64,000 nucleotides of DNA from Chrysoporthe austroafricana. Lineage: Eukaryota > Ascomycota > Sordariomycetes > Diaporthales > Cryphonectriaceae. Positions 43,914-57,201 of the stretch are shown here, one piece after another. Within the stretch, counting starts at the first letter, position 1; every line of letters begins with the position of its first letter. The stretch is from assembly GCA_001051155.2 (NCBI GenBank), contig JYIP02000006.1, forward strand, positions 3,472,001-3,536,000. The letters run 5' to 3'. The translations under genes and the position numbers were made by a program. The notes beneath the pieces were generated by a model. It was given only the letters and a program-made list of their open reading frames with translations, was not told the origin of the DNA and did not search any database.

Positions 43914-44865
43914 ATGTTCGGCCGAGGAAGGAAGCAGAGTGTCTCTCAGGCCTCTACCAAGTCTGTGAAGCCGCCACCAACGGCATCCGTCAGAGATTCC
44001 GGAGTTTCGAAGCGTCGACCATCCGTTGCGTCGACCCGCCGTCGACCCTCAATCGCACCATCTGCCAGCACGCTGGTGGATTCTACTGGCAGGTGGGTCA
44101 CAGCTTCCTTTACCGCAAGCTCCACCGTGGATGCCTCTATGCTAACGCATCATTCCTGCAGCAACTCCCCCATCGTCACACTCGTCGTCGGCCCTGAGCA
44201 CAGGATATTCGCTGCCCACGAGGATGTGCTCGCCAAGTCCCCTTATTTCGGCACCGTCCTGAGGAAGCAGTACATGGAGTCCTCCAGCAAGCGTATTGCA
44301 CTCCCGGATGAGGACCCTGAGGTTCTTTCCTCGATCCTCGAGTATCTGTACAAGGGCGACTATGCACCTCGCCTCGTCCACAACAAGCGCCGCGACGCCT
44401 GGGAGATCGAGAGCAATGACGCAGCCACCGTCGAGCTCCACGGGATCAAGGGAGAGGTGCTGAAGGACACGGTCATCTACTGTGCTGGCGAGAAGTACGG
44501 CCTGGATGAGCTGAAGCGCATCGCCCTGCGCAAGCAAGGACTCCGTAAGTCAATCACCTTCCAGGCTAAGCAGCTCAGCCATGACCAATGACTCACATGA
44601 CCAAACAGGCACCGGTGTCCAATGCAACACCATCCTTCTTTCTGCCCGATACGCCTATGCCAACACATCCGACAATGACTCGAAGCTGCGCGCTCACTAC
44701 CTCGCCCTCATCATCCGCAGCCGCAACACCTTCAAGCGCAGCGGCACGATGCAGGCGGAGATGTTCAACGGAGGCAGCCAGCTCTTCTTCGACCTCTTCG
44801 TCGCACTCAGCAACCACGTCGATGACGTCGCCAGCCCCCGAGGCACGACCCAAGGCCGGTTCTAG
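43914..44865 (+). CDS. BTB/POZ domain protein (272 aa)
   Basis: Three exons: 43914-44092, 44162-44544 and 44609-44865 (introns 69 and 64 bases). The N-terminal 60 residues are basic, Ser-rich and disordered (KRRPSVASTRRRPSIAPSA). The BTB fold starts at SNSPIVTLVVGPEHRIFAAH, continues EDVLAKSPYFGTVL and ALPDEDPEVLSSILEYLYKG, and ends with a helical region through EKYGLDELKRIALRKQGL, after which a helical tail ends GGSQLFFDLFVAL. BTB proteins dimerise and often act as Cullin-3 adaptors or transcription partners; fungal members of this short type are mostly uncharacterised. No zinc finger or Kelch repeat is present. Splicing at 44545 gives KQGLRTGVQCNTIL. Confidence 0.85.
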
Positions 44866-47584
44866 ATGCAATTCTCCACCAGCACCATCAGCGCCTCCAT
44901 CCTCACTCTATCGATTTCCTTGCGTCTCACAACCGTCTCCATCTCGCTCAAAAAAATACCCTTACCATCTACGACCTTTTTAATTCGGCATGGTTCTCTG
45001 GTCCTTGCTCTTTCCCTGTTGTCTCATCTTATGATACCGCTTCATGGTCTCCTGGCACTTCGGCTCTTGGCTTTCTGTCAAGTCTTGGATCTTGAATGTT
45101 GGTTCACGGCACTGCATTTATTGATTCAGAACACAGGCAGGCGTTCTTGATTTTATTTCCACGGTCTTATACCCATTTCTGCGCTTGTGTTTTCTGTTTT
45201 GGTTTGAACGAACTGTACCACCACCATTCTGCATGATTCTGTCAACGGATTTACGGAGGTCAGGGAAAAAAAGTTTGCGGCTTGCAATATGACTACGACA
45301 CGTTTTGATGATTTAGAAATTTCCTTGCGTTTATTTTTTATTTTTATTTCTATTTTTTGATATCAACGATACCATTCTGAGTAGGGACAAAAGGGAAAAC
45401 CGCCGGGCGGACGGAGGACCATCAAAATAGAATGTACTAATAATTACATTTGTCTTCACGCACAATTCTTTTTTTTTTTTTCTTTCTGCGCACGTTCATC
45501 TGCGGCTTGATTCCGAGTGCGTGACCGAAACTGGGGTTGGTGTTTTGTCGGTGAGCTTCGCCTGCGTGTCCGTCCGTGGCCAGCTGCAACCTTGATTCGC
45601 CTCGCCCAGCCATGCAGCCATGCAGTAAGACGTTAGGCCATGCATGAACACTAGCTACAGTATGCGAGGCAAGACCACGTCACGAGGTGCAGCTGAACCG
45701 CAACGGTTCAGCAGCCCGAGTGGAAATTCTCCGGCCACCGAATTAAAAAAAAAAAAAAAAAAAAAAAAGGACAAAAAACCCCCCCCCCCCATGGCCACCC
45801 CCCAGGAACCCCCCCCCCCCCCCAGCCCCTCGGNCGAAGCGAGAAAAAAAAGTTCCCGCCCCAAAAAAAAAAAAAAAAAAAAAAAAAAAAGAAGGACGAA
45901 AAGCACCGCTGCCCAATGGCAACCACCATGAAACACCACCTGCGTCGAGGCTCGGGGGCATCACCCGGACTACAGTACCTTGCCTTCTTCTCAGCTCGAG
46001 CAATTCTTCAATTCTTTTTCTGTTAATCTCATTTCCCGTAAATCTTTGCCCGCGATTCCAATTTTTGTTCATAATTCTGGTACCGGAATACCTTTCCGTA
46101 GTCCTCCGACGCACCCCAGTCACCGGTCATTCCGCGTAGTATGGTAGATCAAATGCTTTTCACTGTGCGGAAGAGCGGACAAGAACAAGGGCTCTCCCGG
46201 GCTTGCTGACCGAGTCGGGGCGGTGGCCGGACAAGGTGAGGCAAGGTGAATGATAAGCAAGCGAGGCCACACGTGGAATGGGAAGAAGGGCAACTGGCCC
46301 GACTGACTCAAACAGGGAAATGGGACGAGCGAAAGAAAGGTGGGCAAATAAGAGATTTCGTCAGCGTGCGTGCTTGTCTTTTTGTATTTATTCCTGTTTT
46401 CTTGTCGCTCCCCTCCGGCGGCTTTATCGTGCACCCGCGCACAGCGCACAGCGCACAGCGCACGCCGTTCCCACGGAGCTGCAGCAGCACGCAGCAGCCC
46501 GGCAGACCGATCTCCATCCCACGTCCGTGACACCGCTGCCACGACACCCTTACCCGTACCCGCACAGCTGCATTGCATGGGCCGGGGGTCTTCATCGAGG
46601 TGGGGCGAGGGAGGTGCGTCGGGCCCCGCTGCGGTGGGCCGGGTGCTGGTCCCGGTGGAGCAGAAGAGTGACTTTTTGCATGCACTGGCCGGGGTGTGGC
46701 CCTGGACGTTCACACTCACGCTCCCCCTGGTGAGCCGTGAGTCAAGCTCGGGAGTCGAGGACGTCTGTGTGAAGATGTGCACGCCCGTGCACGGTGCTCC
46801 TGTGTGAGTACGACGCAACGTATCTAATCAGACCCGCAGGATCGTGAAAGGACGGCTGAAAGTCCAAGTGCACTTCCCTCCTCCGTTGAAGGTGGTAGTA
46901 TATGTCCAGTAGAAGACGGTGAGCCACTACCGGGCACGTCTCCGTTAAGATTGCTCGGGAAATCTCGGTTCTAGGATGCCTACTGTAACTACTGTATCTG
47001 CTATAGTACTCGTTTTACGGAAGTTTAAACAATCCTATCTAATACTCACCCCTGACTGTTTAACATCCTTACTCAGTACTTAGTAGTAGGAATGCCAAGG
47101 GTGCTAGCACTATGGAAGCCTACGAGAACGGTTCCGTGGCTATCCCTGAGCATGTCGGACCCCCCCTTTTCGACCCATATCCACGACCGAAGGCGAACTT
47201 TACATTTCTATGATGTGGGCTCGGGTGGCGTCTTATATTGATCCATCCCAAGATGGGAACAGCGTTGGGAAGCCGGACGAAGCTGCCGGCGTGCCACGGT
47301 ACTGAGCATGGTAGGAGGAGTGCACATCGTCCGGAAGAACCGGACACTGGGGCGTCTCGGGTGAGGTTACCCAGCTACACTACCGGACCCCCGTCGACCT
47401 GTTCCGCCGAAGAAGCACGGACACACTCGTGTTCCTGTATGGTGACCTTTTCTCGGCCGAGTGTGCACCGGCTTTTGCTTACTTAATCAGCGATGGCAAG
47501 CGCCGGCCATCTCGTACGATGAGTCCCAGGTCATAGAGAGCACGTGAGTCCTCGCATGATGTCTCGATCTCAATTGTAGCATTC
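44866..47584. other. Long intergenic region with homopolymer tracts and a GC-rich block
   Basis: About 2.7 kb. 44866-45640 is T-rich 3' region. 45746-45890 is made of long A and C runs with one N (listed separately). 46120-46820 is GC-rich and open on several frames at once, which reflects composition rather than genes; a 7-base tandem (GCGCACA, about four units) lies near 46436-46464. Nothing recognisable between 46820 and 47584. Confidence 0.5.
45746..45890. repeat. Homopolymer-rich stretch with an ambiguous base
   Basis: Runs of about 24 A, 12 C, 14 C and 29 A occur within 150 bases, with a single N at 45834. Such a pattern is most often an assembly or base-calling problem at homopolymers; it could hide a gap. 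Confidence 0.8.
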
Positions 47585-48914
47585 TTAACCGACAGACAAG
47601 AGGCTGTTCTGGGGCAGCTCCTGCTTGATTTCTGTCACCAGTGCGAAGATTGCCGCCTCACGCACACTGATAGCCTTCAAGGCAAGATCCGGTACAATTG
47701 CCATCGTCAAGCCTCCAAAGCAATTGAATCCACCCCTGTACCCAGTTGTATTCTTCGGTGATATTATTATCCGTATGATATCTCGAATGCGCGAGAAGGT
47801 GGACTCGATCGATCTAAGTGCCATATGGAGCTTGGTGGCGACCGTGGAAGAGTGGGATGAGGACCAGCCTAAAAGCAATCCAGGAATCGTGTTTCGGTGG
47901 TCCGATGCACCGCCGTTATCCCGGTGCTCTATCAATCGCGCTTTGATGTGATGTAAAAGCCGGTCGTAAATCTCGATGAGTCGTAGATACGTAGAGAACA
48001 TCAGAAGCTCCGACGCCGGGTCGAGAGACAGCGCTTGAGGCCATGTTCCATGCGCGCTGCTCTCTGCCAAGATATCCATATGTTTTGCACGGGGAGGCAG
48101 CCTGGCCGACGTTCGAGCGAGCAGCTTAGCCAGTTCCTCACAAATCTGCAGAGGCATTTCCAAATCCAGATTATGTTCTCCGATTGAAGCAACCACTCCA
48201 TGCAAATTTGTTGGGCCTCCCGCTGAGTTGACTCCCTGGGCTTGTTGTAGGTACTGGGTCATGCGTGTATTGAGGTCTGCCATCTTGGCTGTCCACGCAG
48301 CAATATTCGTGGTGTCCATATCGGCTGGGCCGAAGGGCGGATTAATGCTCTGATATTCGCTGGTCTGGCCCGAAGCTCGAGTCTCGTGACAAACCTGTGC
48401 CGAGGGCGAAGCTGCTAAGGGGCCCGTGAACGGAGATAGAGTAGCGGACGTCGAGTATGACCGATTCGGCTCAGTATCTCCAGCCATTTCAACATCACTT
48501 ACCCCTAAAAGTCCATCATGACGCCTCAACGGGATATCCGATGACAGTGAATCAGCGGTCTCGCTTAGTTGAGGTGCTGCTGCTTCTATGTGTTACTGTA
48601 TTAGCTTACGTATAAGAAGAGAAGATATTAAAATTGCATAAGAGCTCACCTAATTCTCTGAGGGCTTCAGTCTCGGCTCGGGCGTATCTGTTGATTTGCG
48701 ACGTATCTTGTACTTCGAGCGAAGCCTGGCTTCGGCAGCTGCTCCTTTTCGTGACGCTGAAGATACATTTTTTGCCGGTGCGTTGACAGCGCTGACATAC
48801 TCCGCTTTGACTTTCGTTATTGCGTATGCACTTCACCTTAATGCGGTGACAAGCGTCGCAGGCTCTCCGAACCTGTGCTTGAAGCGACGGGTCAACCTGA
48901 ATCACCGTGGTCAT
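47585..48914 (-). CDS. Zn(II)2Cys6 transcription factor (421 aa)
   Basis: Nuclear regulator. Two exons: 48914-48650 and 48585-47585 (GTGAGC...CATAG). The DNA-binding cluster is CDACHRIKVKC followed by CQRCQRTGKKC, with spacing C-x2-C-x6-C-x10-C-x2-C-x6-C, near residues 18-50. The C-terminal helical region (LQICEELAKLLARTSARLPP and SELLMFSTYLRLIEIYDRLL) resembles the short regulatory domain of AflR-size fungal regulators rather than the long fungal-specific middle homology domain. An in-frame ATG at 48950 would add 12 residues (MTYTDEPRGVYI). Adjacent genes are not an evident metabolite cluster, so its targets are unknown. Confidence 0.85.
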
Positions 48915-48950
48915 GATGTATACGCCTCGCGGTTCATCCGTGTATGTCAC

Positions 48951-50124
48951 CTTAAGTCAACGAGGATAGGATAGATTTCGTAGTTGAATACTGATACAGT
49001 AGGATCATGGGAGTTGTTGCTTCGTCGAGGAGATGCTGTTGAGAGTGGCGCCCCTCATATCAGTCATCGAATCCATTGGATCACTCAATGACCCCGGTCC
49101 AATTGTCGGGCCGGCGAGTTGCCTATTTGGGAATGTTACCGACTCTGCTTACAAGACGAGGCTCCGCATGCATATAGCTACCTAGGTAGTGCCTGAATAT
49201 CACCGGGCTACGTGGATAGCCTCTCCCTCATTATAATCCTCGTGCAACGCTAGTGAAGGGGATACATTCTGTATAATAGAGTGCTCTTATTAACACCCTG
49301 GATCGGATGTAGCCATCATGACTTTTTACGAAAGCCTCTGCTGCATTTGCAAACAGTCTTGCTGCAATTCAGGAGCCCGAATATTGACTCAACATGCCTT
49401 TGACATTGAACAATTTCAAATGTATATTGAGCTAATGTTAGGTCCATTAGATACTGTCGTTCAGCCATATAGACAGACTAGGCGAGAGTTGTTCTGAGAT
49501 TGTAGATCGTCTTTCATAGTCTCATATTTCCTCGGCATCAAACCTCCCGAGCATATCGCTCCCAGCACATCACGGTGGTATAGTAAAAGATTGTTAGTTT
49601 TGGTGTCACTCTAGACTTTCCCATCAGACTTCAGTTTTCCCAGCTTTAAATGACTTCTCTTCGTCTTAGTTTCGGGCTTTGAAAACGTGGGAAAACTCCG
49701 AGAGCGACATCTTCTCAGTCTCGTCGTGGGCGCGAGGTTGCGGCGACAGCGTGTGAGACGGGAACGGAGAGAGTGCTGGCCCTTCGGAATATGGAACACC
49801 TCGCAAATGGCGTTGGAACATCGCTCGAGTACATTTGATGACAATGCCCGCGGATGCTAAAGAGCATGCAGTATCACACTGCAGTTGAAATATTGTACTG
49901 CTAATTAACTACATCCGAGGACCAATTATCTCAATAAGACGGCGGAAGCAATGGTTCAATGCTAAAACATCCATATTTAACTTATTTACCGTTGCTATGC
50001 TTTCGGCCTTCTCGACTACCATGCCGGAATTAGATCCATTTTAGTCTGTAGTCCGTCTATTCATGATGCATTCAAATCACTTTGAACGCTAGGAACCACC
50101 TATCAGCACCCATCCACGCACCTC
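48951..50124. other. Intergenic, no gene supported
   Basis: About 1.2 kb, AT-rich, with one short minus frame (49611-49844) of Arg/Ser-rich composition and no domain. Confidence 0.55.
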
Positions 50125-53100
50125 TTACTCCTCATCCTCAGCAGCAGCCTTCTCGACAAGGTAATAGCGGTCATTACCCGTCTCAGAATTGCGGTCATGC
50201 TCGATTGCCACCTTATTGAGCGACAATAACGCATTCTCCAGAATGGTATCCTTCTTATGCCTATCCTTCCTGCCGAGGTCGTTCAACCACTGGATCTTGT
50301 TCAGGATGTAATAGACAATGGCGATGAAGATAGTGACGCCGATAGAGTATGCCCAGACGAGCACGACGGTAACAATATCAGTCCACCCGTTGCTGCTGTT
50401 TACGAAAGAGTCGCTGGGGTGCGTGTACATCACACCACCACCGCTGCCAGACAGCCAGCCGAACAGACAGAAGATCGTGGCAAGAACATCAACCACGAAG
50501 ATGGCGCCTACGAGCTGCCACGAGGGCCACGTCTTACCCCCACGGGTGACAAAGATGAGCCAATTCTCCGTAAGGGCGATCTCGAGGAAGAGGACTTCCT
50601 GGATAGATCCGAAGTTCTGAATGATACCGCCGTTCGTAAGGAACATCGTACCACGGATGATCCAGGTCGCAATAGCGAGCAGTGCTCCGAGGATCACGCT
50701 GATCACCCAGATCTTGCTGAGTTGCCACTCGACGGGTCTCGGCTCGACGTGCGCGTTATCGTAAGCAACTGCGACGGTGGCCAAGTCTGCAAAAAGGGCG
50801 ATGAAGACGATCAGGTCAGGACGGACGGTCTCGTTCAGGATGATCATTGACGTGGTGAGGTAGATCTCGAGATGGAGACAGAGGGCGATACGGTATTGAA
50901 TGTAAGCCTTCATCCTCTGGAAAATCTGTCGGGCGGTCTTTATGGAGAGGATGATTGTGCTCAATCCGGGAGCCAGGAACACGATATCGGCGGCGGCCTG
51001 AGCGGCCTCTGATGAACCTTCAACAGCAATACCACAGTCGGCTTTCTTGAGCGATGGAGCGTCGTTGACACCTGCAAAAAACTATTAGCACTTCGGGCTA
51101 CTTTCGCAATATATTATCGCATTGAGATCGAGCTTACCATCGCCTGTCATGGCAGTCAGTGAGCCTCTCTGTTGCAGCATCTCAACGACCTGGTACTTGT
51201 GCTCTGGGAAGACCTCTGCAAAACCGTCGGCACGCTCAATGAGATCATGCTGGAGGGCACCGGACAGACCGGAGTTAAATAGCTTGTTAGCGTTGTAGAC
51301 CTTGGTGCCCATGCTCAGCATCTTGCATCTATGATTCATCTGTTAGCCAAAGAATGCTTGGTTAGGACTTGAATCAGGCAAAGCGTGATCACTTACGTTT
51401 CCTTAGCAATGGCGATGGCATCACCAGTCAGCATCTTCACAGGAACACCTGCAATGTGGTCAGTGAACTAATCTCAAGCGGATACGTTTATTGAAGTGGA
51501 ACTTACCCAGAGCCTGGGCCTCAAGAATAGTCTGGGCAGTGTCCTCGCGAGGCGGGTCAAACATGGAGATCATTCCCAGCAATTGCCAAGGCTCATCGTT
51601 CTTCTTGACGGCAACACCCAGGGACCGGAAGCCTCGAGCGGCGAACTCCTTTGCCTTCAGGTTGTACAGGTTACGGACGTCCTCAGTAGTCTCGGCAAGC
51701 TGAACAACAGCTCTCGGCGCGCCCTTGGCACAAATGTACTTGTCGTTCCCAAGCCGGCACTCGCAAGTGATACGCTTAGATACAGGGTCGAATGGTGTAA
51801 ACTTATCCGTAATCCATCCCTGGCGGAGGATCTCGCGAGCTTTAGGGTACCGCTTCAACGTCAAGATAGTGATCTTGTCAATAGGATCCAAGGACTGGAT
51901 GTTGTGAGAACTGGCAAGCGCTGCAACAGCCATCATCCAGTTGACGTCCTGGCCTTCGGCGACGTATGGTTCACGAATGGAGAGCTTGTTTGCGGTCAAT
52001 GTGCCAGTCTTGTCAGAACACAGCACGTTGACACCCTAGAATCAGAATTTGTTAGTAGACAGCCACAAGGCGGAATTGCAGTCAGAGACAACTCACAGCC
52101 AGGGATTCGATGGCAGTTAGCTTCTGGACAATTGCCTTCTGCTTTGCCAGGTACGCAGCACCGACGGCCAACGTAGTCGTCGTGACGACGGGAAGACCGA
52201 CTGGAACACCGATGATGAACAGAACCAGTGCGTAGTCAAGAAGCGTTTGAACGCCAGGAGAGGCAATGTGGATGTGTCGGAAGAAGCCACCGATCCAAGC
52301 CGCCAGAATCCAGAACATGACCAGGACAAGCAGAGATGTTCCGATTGTGTCCATTACCTGCTTGAAATGTCCGACGTCCTTGGTGCCCTCGACCAGACTG
52401 GCAGTCTTACCGACAAAGGAGTATTTTGCCGATGTCGTGACGATGGCGTAAGCCTTGCCTCGCTTGCATCCCGTGGTGTAGTAAACGGTGTCACCCATAA
52501 ATTTATCAACAGCGAGAGATTCTCCGGTAATCGCGGACTGGTCTGCATTGTTACTGTCAGTTGATGATTGCCAGCTGGATCCTGGAAACCTATGGCCCAT
52601 CTCTCACTCACCACAAGCAATCAAAGCGACACCATAGTGGATAGACCCTGCATCGTCGTCATCATCGAATTCCTTTCCAGCCTTTTCATCACTGTTGTTT
52701 TCATTGGCCGCATCGGGGTCGAACTTGTCTTCGTTCTTCAGCTTCTTGAATTCTTCGAAGTCTTGAGGCGCGTTGTAGTCGCAGATCAGCTGGCAGTCGC
52801 CAGGAATGGTTTGGCCTTCTTGCAGAATAACCTAATAAAGAAAATAATCAGCTGGTGTGAAAGCGAAATGCTTCAGGACTGAGAAACACCCACAATGTCA
52901 CCTGGAACCAGTTCCCTGGCTAGGATCGTCTGTTCTTGGCCGTCCCGCACAACAGTAGTCTTCATGGCGATATCACCCTTGAGGCTAGCAACAACATCTG
53001 CTGCCTGCTTCTCTTGATAATAACCGACGAACGCATTGAGGAGCAGAATGCCCACGATGACACCGAAATCAATCCAATCGTTCAGACCAACGGCGAGGAG

Positions 53101-53631
53101 GGCCGCAATTTCCATCACTGAGACGAGGGGACACATTTTCAGCATTCTGACGCATTGTTTGGTCCGGGCACTTAGCATAGGGTGTTCTTATCACTTACCG
53201 TACAGAATTGGTCCCTCAAAGAACGACAGAAACTTTCGGAATTGGTTTTCTTTCTCAGCAGTAAGCTCATTCCAGCCGAAGCGCCTCCGCCTCTCTGCGA
53301 CTTCACTGTTGCTGATTCCTGCGTGGATGTCCGTCTCAAGCCAATGTGGCGGCGCCTTGCCTTCCTGTCCAGCTGACCGGGCGTCATAGGCTGGCTCGTC
53401 GCTCTTCCAGAATTTCCACCACGCAACAGGCTCCTTGCGCTCCTCCTCTGCTGCGCCATGTTGTTGTCCACTGGCATCGAAGGTAGTGATAAAACGGTCG
53501 AGTGCCTCATACTCTCCGAGGTCTTTCGCGCCGGGTCCGTCGAGGCCGCCGCTGGACGAACTTCGGTCTAAGGCATTGGCCTCGACGTCGTCGTCCGGAC
53601 GGTGTTTTTGGTGACCGAGAGCCATTGTCAC
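50125..53631 (-). CDS. Plasma-membrane P-type H+-ATPase (1011-1013 aa)
   Basis: Pumps protons to energise nutrient uptake. Eight exons: 53631-53199, 53117-52894, 52831-52612, 52542-52097, 52035-51507, 51448-51397, 51328-51138 and 51071-50125, all with frame-consistent GT-AG junctions. Motifs in order: [11 protein letters not shown] (actuator, about residue 298), PVGLPVV (helix 4), [13 protein letters not shown] with phosphorylated Asp about 449, [12 protein letters not shown] (nucleotide binding), [32 protein letters not shown], and helices 5-10. The class is P3A (PMA1/PMA2). The C-terminus continues to [11 protein letters not shown] instead of ending in the short Ser/Thr regulatory tail of Pma1, and the N-terminus has a longer Asp/Glu-rich extension, pointing to a second isoform. 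Start is 53631 or 53625 (MTMALGHQ). Confidence 0.95.
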
Positions 53632-56182
53632 GTCAGGAAGCCTTGGTACAGTGTCCAGACAGGTAAAGATCGTTCAGGGCAAGCCTCACTTTCCCGGAGC
53701 TTCTGTGACCCGAAACTACGCAAGAGCAAGAGGGAAGTCTCGCATGCCACCCGACGAGAGGGCAGCTAGGTATTAAAAATCACTACAAAATGACCTTAGG
53801 TGATCGGCGCGGCACATTTTATCCCTCATAATGGAATTGAGCAAAATCTGATTCGCGTGCCCGGTCCTACCGGCTCGCTCTTTCGGCCCAAAGCCCGTAG
53901 CGGTCAAGATAACATCATATCTCTGTGGCTCGCATCGGAACATTTAAACGCGCATGGCCCACCGCCGGGCCTTTAGGGGCCCCAGGACGACTCGTCGAGG
54001 CGTCGAGGCGTTGAGGGGGCTCCGGTGTAGCCATTGATAGAGCGTGCGTCAACGCGCCAACCCGTATGTGTCGTGCCCTAATGCCGTCGTACCCGCTCGG
54101 GCGGTCTTTTCTCCTCCCAGTTTTCTTCGCGGGCGTCTGTAGCCCGGGCGCGCTCCGTCGTACTGATCAATACAATAGGACTAGCGATCAAGGAAGATGC
54201 TGACAACTAAGCCGGTAGTTCCGGTGGTCGCCTCTGGCTTCTGCTCAATCTCGGCGTCGCGTGAGCGGCTCAACGGCTCCACATGCGAGTGCCGTCATAG
54301 TGCATGGCGTCCAGGTTTCCGGGTCCCACGCTGCGCAGATCCTAACATTATTCCCGAATGTTTGTTTCCGTGCGCCGAACAGTAAAGCTGCTGCATAAAG
54401 CAAAAAATGGGCACTCGCAGAGCTCTCACTCACGTATCTTGACAGCAAGAGGACAGTGAACTCAGCGGAGAATTGTCAGAGGACCTTCTATAGCCAGAGT
54501 CATATTTCAAGATCTGATTTATTTCTTTCATTATTAGGGAACCCAAGCCTGCGATTGGACGCAAACATGGGTCCCAGGAGGATCGATTCGGAGTGCTTTG
54601 CCTGGGCCGAGGGCCGACTACTTTAAGGCGGGTATGTGGGCCACTTAGTTCAAAGCCTCGTGTAACATCCTTCCTCTGGCACGACTCGCGTACGTTGGAT
54701 CATTTTGATTCCTGGGACTCGGGTTTCACCGTGCCTACAAGAAAGTAATCCGTACATGCCGAGCTATTTTGTAAAATCACGCAGGTGATATACCCCAAGG
54801 CGGCCGGTGCAATCGTTGGGAATATTTAGTATTCTGACTTTTGACCATCCGAACCAAGCACGGCCTACAAGAGTCTTTAGTCGGCAAAATTCGATACTAC
54901 GTGCCGCGATCCCCTCCCTTTGATGAACCCTTCCGCTGTTGATGCATGGGGTTGGTCCTTCTCTGTCCTGCGCACACTAGATCTGAGGATAGAATTGTGC
55001 ATTTTCATAGCAAGGCTCTTGTACGTAGCCCAGACACCATTGGCATACTGCATAGGTACCGGCATATGTATCACGGTACGACCAGTCTTTGAAGTTCTGT
55101 GGGCGTAAGAGCTTATTTTGATACCTTTTTTCTTGGTCCCTTTTCTTCCTTGGCCCATTTTGACTGGGTATGCAGATGTGATACTATCTCAACAATATTG
55201 ATATGCATTAGACTTTTTGGATTCAACCCAGTGCCTCCATACATTGTTTGAGATGTACATGGCAATGGGGCACTTTTGTCTCCCAATTTGATGCCATGGA
55301 ACACCGGTATGGCCCCAGGCTGCCTAATTGACACGTCTTCTTGCATAGACATTGGGAGCGACACTTCGTAACCCTAGACGAGGAATACGTTGTTGAAGTA
55401 GGACTGCGACATTCGCAGCGCTGAGCTTGGAATCAGTCTAAGGATACTTAATTATATCCTAATACCCTAACTAATGCGCATAAACTCCATTGCGTCCTGA
55501 GTCTTCATACATACCAGGAAGAAAAAAACAATCATGCCGGATGTTGAAGTGCGGCACTGGTAATTCTTCACAGCGCGAACTCCGCGTCGCCACCAATGAG
55601 AACCATGGCGGTGTGCCTCAGAAAGAACAGAAACGGCAATATAGTAATTACACTGTCCGAACTTGCTACGGACTAGTTTGTTGCTTTGACTTGCCCTTAC
55701 GCAGCACGCGGGTAGATTTCCGTTAGAGAGCTTGTTCTAAACACAGCGAAGATTTCAAATTACCTCCTAAATCACTATATTAATAGGTAGAAATATAAAG
55801 GAAGCTAAGGTATCCACAGCCTCTTCGTTATCCCCGCCTCGCGACGACTTTGGTAAAGCATCCGATAAGCAACTCGCGGTCTGCATCCGCGCAGGTAAAG
55901 AGCACGCTTCCACCACTTAATTAGGTGATGACTCACCGTAGAGACCACTGCAGTCCGGCGCGATCTCGCTCTCCCTCTTTCTCCCCCCCCCCAGCCTTAT
56001 ATCGCAACACAGATTGATCATAAAAAACCCTCTTTGCCCCCCGAGCTCATCTCCCGACTAGTCATCACTACAAATCATTATATCTCCCCAGACTAGTCCC
56101 CAAGACCACCTCATCACACTTCCTGCACACACTCGCCCGGGTCCCCGTCTCTTTCTTCCTTCCCCCTTTCTCCGGACACCAG
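53632..56182. other. Long intergenic region upstream of the H+-ATPase, no gene supported
   Basis: About 2.5 kb. The first 1 kb is the probable ATPase promoter and leader. Frames at 54877-55364 (minus) and 55490-55726 (plus) are short and unrecognisable. A repeated CGTCGAGG motif lies near 53997-54010. Confidence 0.5.
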
Positions 56183-56934
56183 ATGCCCCCACAGGTCCGC
56201 CTCCGCCCAGCCGGGCCCGCCGACGTCCCCCGCATGGTGGAAATTCTCATCGCGGCCTTCCATCCGGGACCCTGGAGCGCCCTCCTCTTCCCGCCGCGCC
56301 TGCGCACCGAGCCCGGCGACGCGGATGAGGCCGCGTGGCGGGGGCGCGTGTTCGGCGCCCAGCTGGGGCGGCCGGGCCAGCGCCACATCCTGGCGGTCCG
56401 AGGGCGGGAAGGCCCGGGAGAGGAGGAGATCCTGGGCTGGGCGAACTGGCTGGACGCCGCGCGGGACCCCTCCGCCGGCATGACGAAGGAGGAGAGGCAG
56501 GCCGACCTGGAGAGGACGTGGGGCTCCGCCAGCCCGCCGGGGCTGGACAGGGCGGCGTGGGAAGACATGGGGAGGCAGGCGGAGGCCGTCGAGGGGATGG
56601 CGAAGGGGGCGCTGGGGCCTGGGAGGTGGGAGGCCGCGCTCGGTGGGTTGCTGCCCGTCGCCTCGGCTACTCGTGGGCCGGTTTCACTGACCTGCCTGCA
56701 GAGCTCCACTACCTGTTGATCGACCCCGACCACCAGCACAAGGGCGTGGGACGGCTTCTCGTTCAGGAAGGCCTCGAGCGGGCCACGGCTGAAGGGAAAG
56801 ACGTCTGGCTGCGCTCAACGCCCGAGGGCAAGCCGCTGTATGCCGCACTCGGATTTGAGGAGGTCGGGGAGGGGTTGGTGTTTGGGAATCAACAGTTTGC
56901 CATGGTGAAGTGGGCTTCTGGCGGGAATAGGTGA
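56183..56934 (+). CDS. GNAT-family N-acetyltransferase (230 aa)
   Basis: Two exons: 56183-56642 and 56702-56934 (59-base intron ending CTGCAG). The N-terminus VRLRPAGPADVPRMVEILIA is the standard GNAT first strand and helix; ILAVRG and ILGWANWLDA form the central strands, and LHYLLIDPDHQHKGVGRLLV is motif A with the acetyl-CoA pyrophosphate loop (Q/R-x-x-G-x-G/A). It ends KPLYAALGFEEVGEGLVF (motif B). An insertion of about 50 charged residues between strands 3 and 4 is typical of fungal members. The gene is very GC-rich. Substrate unknown; cytosolic. It converges with the UVDE gene, 267 bases away. Confidence 0.88.
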
Positions 56935-57201
56935 TTATCGTATACCGTGGCTCTGTATTGTGAATGGACGGTAGTGGCACGATAGATGAAGAGATATGAT
57001 GAGCGTTCTCATAACTGACTGATGCCCTTGCTTGAGATCAAATTTCGCAACATATCAAGTGCCGCATGTTTCCGTCTGTTTTAACCGTGTCCCACCCCCA
57101 AGTCGCCTTTGTCGAATATTTGTCAAGGCCCAATTTAAACGCACCTAGTCGTACAGCCTTCGAAATAATATCGCCTGCTCCGTCTTGTCTAACAAAATCT
57201 T

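Noticed and set aside
46120..46820. Long open frames on both strands (up to 232 codons)
   Set aside because: Open simultaneously in several frames because the block is GC-rich; no domain seen in any.
50257..52600. Plus-strand open frames of 100-226 codons
   Set aside because: Antisense shadows of the H+-ATPase exons.
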